Assembly: GCA_910589595.1 (NCBI GenBank)
Contig: CAJUTM010000022.1
Location: forward strand, 1-53,559
DNA from: an uncultured Eubacterium sp.
GTDB taxonomy: Bacteria; Bacillota; Clostridia; Lachnospirales; Lachnospiraceae
Direction of reading: 5' to 3'
DNA: 53,559 nt
Shown here: positions 49,237 through 53,559 of the stretch, in pieces
Numbering within the stretch: position 1 is the first letter of the stretch
Layout of the letters: each line of letters opens with the position of its first letter
Position numbers and translations under genes: made by a program
Notes under the pieces: model-generated
The model's input: the letters and a program-made list of their open reading frames with translations, nothing else
Database searches by the model: none
What the model was told of the DNA's origin: nothing

Positions 49237-50400
49237 TTATTGTAACACAGGACCGCTACCAATTTCAACCACATAGAAGTCGGCAGTCAAACCTGTTCTT
49301 TCCGTATAGACTTTTCCCGTTCCCTCAATGAAAGATGTAATACAATTATTTTTGACGATACTAACCGTAGAACCGCCGAAACCGCCTCCGGTCATCCGCG
49401 AGCCAATGACGCCCTCCTGCTGCCATGCCGCCTGCACCAGCGCGTCCATTTCCTCTCCCGTCACTTCATAATCTTCCGACATTGAGTGGTGGGAAGCATT
49501 CATCAACTCGCCAAATTCCGCAATTGCATTGTTCTTTAACGCCTCCGCCGCCTTTTTTACACGGCTGTTCTCATATACCGCATGACGGACGCGGCGCTTT
49601 CTCGTCTCATCCAATATCGCTGCCTGATACGTTGTAAATTCTTCTTCTGTCAAATCGCATAAATGCTCTATGCCGATTACTTTTTGCAATTCCTGTAAAG
49701 CCGTCTCGCATTCCTGCCGTCTCTCATTGTACTTCGATTCATTCAGCGTGTGCGGCTTGTTGCTATTGGCAATGACAATCTTCGCGTCGGGAATGTGGAT
49801 TGGTATATACTCAAACGACAAATCCGAAGTATTTAAATAGATTGCATGGTCTTTGCGTCCTGCCGCCACCGAAAACTGGTCCATAATACCGCAGTTCACT
49901 CCGCAAAACTTATTTTCCGCCCGCTGTCCCAGCAGAGCGAGCTTTTCCTTTGAGAGCTCAAAGCCAAATAAATCACACAAAAAAAATCCGGTCAGAACTT
50001 CCAGCGAGGCAGAAGAAGATAGTCCCGCCCCCTCCGGCAAATCTCCATAAATAAGAATATCCATACCGGATTCTAACTTCATTCCCTCTTCCCCAAACGC
50101 CCACATGACGCCTTTGGGATAGTTTGTCCAGTCCTTTTCATTCTCTCTTTTGTAATCGCATATCACCGACTCTGTTATACCGGACTGCGGCTTATTCATG
50201 GAATAGAAGCGCAGTTTGCCGTCCACACGTCTCCTTACCGCCGCATATGTTCCCAATGTCAGCGCACAGGGCAGCACCTTACCGCCGCTGTAATCAATGT
50301 GCTCACCGATTAGATTCACGCGCCCCGGCGCAAAATATATCCTGACATCTTTATTGTCACCATAAACCTTTGTAAATTCGTTTAATAATTTCTCTTTCAT
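49237..50400 (-). CDS. galK: Galactokinase
   Basis: 387 residues, GHMP kinase: phosphorylates alpha-D-galactose at C1. Signature GRVNLIGEHIDYSGG (about 26-40), ATP-binding PEGAGLSSSASLEV (about 122-135) and late motif SRMTGGGFGGSTVS are all present. ATG at 50400 follows GGGAG at 7 nt. First gene of galK-galE; galT, the third Leloir enzyme, is not in the window. Promoter at 50432-50461. Adjacent divergent region is the SGNH esterase promoter. Confidence 0.97.
   Translation of the reverse strand: MKEKLLNEFTKVYGDNKDVRIYFAPGRVNLIGEHIDYSGGKVLPCALTLGTYAAVRRRVDGKLRFYSMNKPQSGITESVICDYKRENEKDWTNYPKGVMWAFGEEGMKLESGMDILIYGDLPEGAGLSSSASLEVLTGFFLCDLFGFELSKEKLALLGQRAENKFCGVNCGIMDQFSVAAGRKDHAIYLNTSDLSFEYIPIHIPDAKIVIANSNKPHTLNESKYNERRQECETALQELQKVIGIEHLCDLTEEEFTTYQAAILDETRKRRVRHAVYENSRVKKAAEALKNNAIAEFGELMNASHHSMSEDYEVTGEEMDALVQAAWQQEGVIGSRMTGGGFGGSTVSIVKNNCITSFIEGTGKVYTERTGLTADFYVVEIGSGPVLQ
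49239..49268 (-). promoter_or_regulatory. Candidate internal promoter for galE
   Basis: Minus strand TTGAAA (49263-49268), 18-bp spacer and TACAAT (49239-49244) with an extended TG. It overlaps the last codons of galK and would give galE independent expression. Confidence 0.55.
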
Positions 50401-50431
50401 GCTTTCGCTCCCATTTTTTGTTAATATATCT

Positions 50432-50461
50432 ATTATCTCCTATGGAGCGGGGAAAGGTCAA
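50432..50461 (-). promoter_or_regulatory. Sigma-A promoter of galK
   Basis: Minus strand TTGACC (50456-50461), 18 bp, GATAAT (50432-50437). The spacer carries CCCCGCTC, whose complement GAGCGGGG recurs about 75 bp upstream (50520-50527 in opposite orientation); this inverted pair flanks the region between the two divergent promoters and may be an operator. Confidence 0.65.
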
Positions 50462-50515
50462 CATATTTTTTTGTTTTTCACCGCCAATTCCATACACAAT
50501 TGCACAAAATATCTT

Positions 50516-50544
50516 TTGCCCCGCTCTCTCTGATATGTTACTAT
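50516..50544 (+). promoter_or_regulatory. Candidate promoter of the SGNH esterase gene
   Basis: TTGCCC (50516-50521), 17 bp, TACTAT (50539-50544) with an extended TG. The transcript would have a leader of roughly 195 nt, almost all of it folded into the structured segment at 50612-50730. Confidence 0.5.
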
Positions 50545-50598
50545 TATAATATATTTATTTGCTATCGTTTTAATTGGGCGGGGTTTACACAATTTAAT

Positions 50599-50739
50599 GG
50601 AATGGAGGAAAAGCGAACAAAGTTCGCTATGACTATTTGTGCCGAGAACGTCACAAATAGTTTCCTATCCAACAAGAGAAACTGCTACGCAGCTTTCTCT
50701 TGCGGTTCCTCGAACAAAAAACGTTCTCGGAATGGAGGA
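50599..50739 (+). promoter_or_regulatory. Structured leader with perfect loop-tail pairing, flanked by 11-bp direct repeats
   Basis: In order: hairpin A AGCGAAC-AAA-GTTCGCT (50612-50628); hairpin B ACTATTTGTG / CACAAATAGT (50632-50641 and 50652-50661) with a 10-nt loop CCGAGAACGT; hairpin C, a 13-bp stem with one bulge (50673-50702); a small GTTC-CTC-GAAC hairpin (50705-50715); and the tail ACGTTCTCGG (50721-50730). The tail is a perfect 10-nt complement of loop B, so a pseudoknot can close the whole structure immediately before the ribosome site GGAGG. The direct repeat GGAATGGAGGA stands at 50599-50609 and at 50729-50739. Candidates are a cis-acting RNA switch or a small inserted element. 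I do not recognise a known riboswitch class. Confidence 0.7.
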
Positions 50740-50748
50740 TTAAAATGA
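50629..50748 (+). CDS. Leader ORF overlapping the esterase start, 39 aa (tentative)
   Basis: Starts at the ATG directly after hairpin A and reads MTICAENVTNSF onward; the stop TGA overlaps the esterase ATG as ATGA, the classic arrangement for translational coupling. GGAGG stands 20 nt before the start, but hairpin A could bring the two together. The peptide has four cysteines or so and a basic end, no signal or membrane helix. It may be a true leader peptide whose translation unfolds hairpins B and C, or an accident of the structured RNA. Confidence 0.35.
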   Translation: MTICAENVTNSFLSNKRNCYAAFSCGSSNKKRSRNGGLK

Positions 50749-52835
50749 AGTTACTGAAAAAGGGATTGGCTTTTCTTATGCCAATAGCATTAACGGTTTC
50801 CATGCTGTCAGCCGTAGACGCGCAGGCGGCGAAGAAACCAAAACTGAATAAGACGAAACTGTCTGTTTCTGTTGGTAAAAAGGCAAAAATAACAGTTAAA
50901 AACACAAAGAAGAAATCAAAAACAACTTGGAAAATAAGCAGCAAAAAGGTTGTTAAGATTACCAAAAAGAAAACAAAAGGAAAAGCGTATGCTGTTATTA
51001 AAGGGATAAAGCAGGGAAAAGCAACTGTTACTGCTGTCTGCAAGACTGGTAAATCGAAAAAGAAATTAAAATGTAAGGTTACGGTGCTGAAACAGACCGA
51101 CAAGAATACGAATACAGATACATCAACAGGCGTTGGTTCCAGTTCGGTTCCTGATAATACACCAACGACTACCGCTTCGCAAACACCGACGGCCACACCG
51201 ACGGCTACGCCAACTGCCACACCAACAGCTACTCCGACGGCTACACCGACGGCTACGCCAACTGCCACACCAACAGCTACTCCGACGGCTACACCAGTTC
51301 CGGTAGTCGAGTTAGACCTCTCACAAACCGTAGCACTAAATGGCGAAGCGACTGTACAAGCAGACGGCTCCGTCACCTCATCTTCCTGCGACGGGCTTGT
51401 CATCCCGTTAGATAAGGAATACAATAAGGACTCCACGCTAAAAGTTACCATATACGGCGAAGCCTCACAGGGGATTCGCAGTTGGCTGGAACAGGGTACC
51501 ACAGACAACGGAAGAGTTTCCGAAGCAGATAACCCTGTTACCTTTGGCACACCATTCCTCTTAGTTGCTACCGGAGATAACGCCAAATATTTAGAAATTA
51601 AGAAGCCGTCTTATGCTGCTCCTTCCTTTGAAAACATTAAAATAACAAAAGTTGAAGTCAGCGATTTGACCGTAGATAAAAAGGGCTGGGTTTCCACATG
51701 GGGAACAGCCGAAGAACGATGTGATGTCAGCAAAGATACGGCTATGCCGAAAATGAAACTGAATGGTACAACCGTACGCCAGATTATTCGGGTAACAACA
51801 AGCGGACAAAAGATTCGTTTCCGGTTATCGAACCAGTACGGGGCATCGGATGTCACAATAAAATCCATGCACATCGCCAAACAGGTTACTCCGACGAAAT
51901 CTACCATTGACACCTCTACCGACACTGTTGTAACCGTTGAAAACCAAGAAGAGTTCGTTATTCCGAAAGGGAAAGTAATCGTGACGGACGCCATTGATTT
52001 TAACGTAAATGCTTTGGAAAATGTCGCGATATCAACATACTTCGGCGCTTCACCGACCGAAAATATCACCGGACACCGCGGCGCCAGAGCAACTACTTAT
52101 CAGATGAGCGGCAACCAAGTATCCGTGGATACATTTACTTCCTATAAGACAACAACGAGCTGGTTCTTCCTCGCTGACGCTTCTCTGTGGACACCGGAGG
52201 GCGGCAAAGCCGTTGTATGTTTCGGTGATTCCATAACCGACGGATACGGTACGGACGCTTCCTATCTCGGTAAGAAACCGGACAGCTATACGCGATGGGG
52301 AGACTATTTTGCCAAACGTCTTCAGGCAAATGCGAAGACAAAGAACGTTGCCGTAATCAACGAGGGTATCGGCAGCAACTCCATTCTTGGTTCCTACCCG
52401 ACAGACGCCGGAAAAGATAGATTTGCCCGAGACCTCCTGCAACATGACAACGTGGCATACTGTATTATTCTCTTTGGTGTCAACGATTTGGATAAACTGC
52501 AAAATACAAATAAATATCAGCAGCTTCTGCCGGAATACCAGAAAATGGTAAAACTTTGCCATGACAATAATATCAAAGTGTATGGCGCCCCGATTTTACC
52601 ATTTGGAACAAGCAGTTATTATAGTGAAAGTTCCGAACAGGTAAGGCAGATGATTAATAAATGGATGCGCTCGACAGATTCGCAGATGGACGGTATCATC
52701 GACTTTGAGAGTGCGGTTGCCGATCCGGCAAATCCGCAGAACTGCCTTGAGAAGTACACGCATAAAGACGGACTTCACCCTTATGATGGTTATGAAGTAA
52801 TGGCAAATGCGATTGACCTTACTCTGTTTGAGTAA
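50745..52835 (+). CDS. Secreted SGNH-type esterase with Ig-like domain and TPTA linker
   Basis: 696 residues. Signal peptide MKLLKKGLAFLMPIALTVSM with cleavage near VDAQA. Then a Lys-rich Ig-like (Big_2-like) domain (about 30-115), a Thr/Pro/Ala linker of TPTA repeats (about 145-185), a beta-rich module (about 190-300) and, after another beta segment, an SGNH/GDSL hydrolase: block I FGDSITDGYG (Ser), block II near NEGIGSNSIL (Gly), block III FGVNDL (Asn) and block V KDGLHPYDGYE (Asp/His). It probably deacetylates or de-esterifies plant or host polysaccharide at the cell surface. ATG at 50745 follows GGAGG at 6 nt. The N-terminal Lys-rich domain resembles the secreted protein at 10547 in composition. 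A strong terminator follows. Confidence 0.88.
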   Translation: MKLLKKGLAFLMPIALTVSMLSAVDAQAAKKPKLNKTKLSVSVGKKAKITVKNTKKKSKTTWKISSKKVVKITKKKTKGKAYAVIKGIKQGKATVTAVCKTGKSKKKLKCKVTVLKQTDKNTNTDTSTGVGSSSVPDNTPTTTASQTPTATPTATPTATPTATPTATPTATPTATPTATPTATPVPVVELDLSQTVALNGEATVQADGSVTSSSCDGLVIPLDKEYNKDSTLKVTIYGEASQGIRSWLEQGTTDNGRVSEADNPVTFGTPFLLVATGDNAKYLEIKKPSYAAPSFENIKITKVEVSDLTVDKKGWVSTWGTAEERCDVSKDTAMPKMKLNGTTVRQIIRVTTSGQKIRFRLSNQYGASDVTIKSMHIAKQVTPTKSTIDTSTDTVVTVENQEEFVIPKGKVIVTDAIDFNVNALENVAISTYFGASPTENITGHRGARATTYQMSGNQVSVDTFTSYKTTTSWFFLADASLWTPEGGKAVVCFGDSITDGYGTDASYLGKKPDSYTRWGDYFAKRLQANAKTKNVAVINEGIGSNSILGSYPTDAGKDRFARDLLQHDNVAYCIILFGVNDLDKLQNTNKYQQLLPEYQKMVKLCHDNNIKVYGAPILPFGTSSYYSESSEQVRQMINKWMRSTDSQMDGIIDFESAVADPANPQNCLEKYTHKDGLHPYDGYEVMANAIDLTLFE
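51198..51293 (+). repeat. Perfect 48-bp tandem duplication in the linker
   Basis: Two identical 48-bp units (51198-51245 and 51246-51293) coding for four TPTA repeats each. The codon pattern within the unit is varied (ACG, ACC, ACA, ACT and GCT, GCC) but the two copies are identical at DNA level, so the duplication is recent. It changes linker length and could vary between strains. Confidence 0.9.
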
Positions 52836-52847
52836 ATAAGTGAAAAA

Positions 52848-52877
52848 AAGACCCGCCGATTTATCGGCGGGTCTTTA
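52848..52877. terminator. Bidirectional Rho-independent terminator
   Basis: AAAGACCCGCCGAT and ATCGGCGGGTCTTT form a 14-bp perfect stem with a 2-nt loop. It ends the esterase transcript and, on the minus strand, that of the Rpn-like remnant. Confidence 0.93.
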
Positions 52878-52895
52878 AAATATAACACACTCTGA

Positions 52896-53510
52896 CTATG
52901 CTAACTGCATAATCTCAGCTTCAAGTTCTCTTAATTCTTCAAGTGATAATGACGGAACGCATTCCGCAATATCTTCAAGAGTCATTTTCCCTTTTTTAAT
53001 CAATCTTTCTGCTGTTTCTCTATCTGCGTCATGCCGTTCACTTCTGATAAATGACTTCATTATCTGTTCTTCATCAAACAAACTCATCATAATCGTCACA
53101 ACCTCCTTTTCCCTGTCAAGCAAATATTCGCTTAAAACATTCCTGTCCCTGCATATGCGGATTGTTTCCATAACTGCCTTTTGTGTCATCCCATACTGTT
53201 TTGTCTGCTCATTAAAGACTTTGCAGAAAATGATGTACTGATTAATGATGTCGTCCTTATCGCTTTCATAAATAACCTTGGCTTTTACTTCAATATCAAT
53301 ATCCTCACCCTCAAAAAATTCTTTTGATAAAGATATTTTATCTGTTTTTTGCCCCTTGTTTCCTGTAAAAATCACATAAAGTTCAGGCTTCGGCATTTTC
53401 ACTTTTCTGCTGTTATAATAGTTTTGGCAGGTACGCTGAAAATATTCGTGATAACTTTGCGCCAGATACAGCAGAACCCTTACTAAAATATTCGTTGTCC
53501 ATGTAGACTG
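52896..53510 (-). pseudogene. Broken Rpn/YhgA-like PD-(D/E)XK family gene
   Basis: The open frame from GTG at 53402 encodes 168 residues that match the C-terminal two-thirds of this transposase-like nuclease family: MPKPELYVIFTGNKG, EFFEGEDIDIEVKAKVIYES, DDIINQYIIFCKVFNEQ and the tail LIKKGKMTLEDIAECV. The same frame continues upstream without a proper start as family-like protein (QSTWTTNILVRVLLYLAQSY, then HEYFQRTCQNYYNSRK) until an in-frame TAA at 53511-53513, just where the catalytic E-x-Q should stand. The N-terminal catalytic half is therefore lost or shifted. The remnant could still be made from the internal GTG, but no ribosome site is evident. It differs from the intact 315-residue relative at 34781. 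Confidence 0.75.
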
Positions 53511-53559
53511 TTATGCGTAGCTGTTTGTTATGTAAAGCCGGCTCTGACAACATAATCAG

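Noticed and set aside
50651..51586. Minus-strand frame with a long Val-Gly-Val-Ala repeat opposite the esterase gene
   Set aside because: The repeat is the mirror of the TPTA linker codons. The plus strand has the signal peptide, ribosome site and SGNH motifs.

Overview
The window looks like chromosomal DNA of an anaerobic, endospore-forming Firmicute of the Lachnospiraceae type. Pointers are strong AGGAGG ribosome sites, a sporulation block (spoIIAA-spoIIAB-sigF-spoVA), pyruvate phosphate dikinase, an [FeFe]-hydrogenase maturase (HydG), a Clostridia-type single-chain glycyl-tRNA synthetase, a presequence-protease-like M16 peptidase and a YqzL-recO-era cluster. Species is inferred from gene content only. 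Most genes lie on the minus strand.

Layout. 1-1.3 kb: edge of a probable integrative element (ParA and two small genes with their own promoter), ending beside the 3' end of ppdK. 1.3-7.1 kb: ppdK, a divergent DegV lipid-binding protein, a leucine-rich-repeat lipoprotein and a membrane-anchored C39-like protein. 7.1-12.7 kb: glyS, an ECF sigma factor with an RsgI-like membrane anti-sigma factor, a secreted Lys-rich protein, and a LytTR regulator with a LiaF-like membrane protein behind a promoter carrying a tandem direct repeat. 12.7-17.5 kb: recO, a YqzL-like gene overlapping it, era and the M16 peptidase. 17.7-24.4 kb: cspA and a phenylacetate-CoA-ligase-like gene on the plus strand, two overlapping MutS-like ATPase genes, hydG and a small membrane protein. 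24.4-34.7 kb: a polysaccharide deacetylase and a seven-gene export operon (AI-2E permease, three HlyD-like adaptor lipoproteins, a large FtsX permease, two ATPases, one with an AbrB-like tail).

34.8-42.1 kb: an Rpn-family nuclease, a 590-bp stretch occupied by a large imperfect inverted repeat, then the spoVA and spoIIA genes. A ZIP metal transporter sits between spoVAC and spoVAD, and a previously short-ORF-sized membrane protein gene lies between sigF and spoVAA. 42.1-50.4 kb: a zinc-ribbon/TPR membrane protein, a 47-residue gene, valS, an FGGY sugar kinase, galE and galK. 50.4-53.5 kb: a secreted SGNH esterase behind a highly structured leader, and a broken Rpn-family gene.

The most unusual signals are (1) the roughly 130-bp structured segment before the SGNH gene, in which a 10-nt hairpin loop is perfectly complementary to the bases just ahead of the ribosome site, flanked by 11-bp direct repeats and containing an overlapping leader ORF; (2) the large inverted repeat at 35.9-36.3 kb with two facing short ORFs; (3) the MutS-like pair with altered Walker B residues; and (4) the metal transporter inside spoVA. 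Functions are assigned from motifs read by eye; no database search was run.
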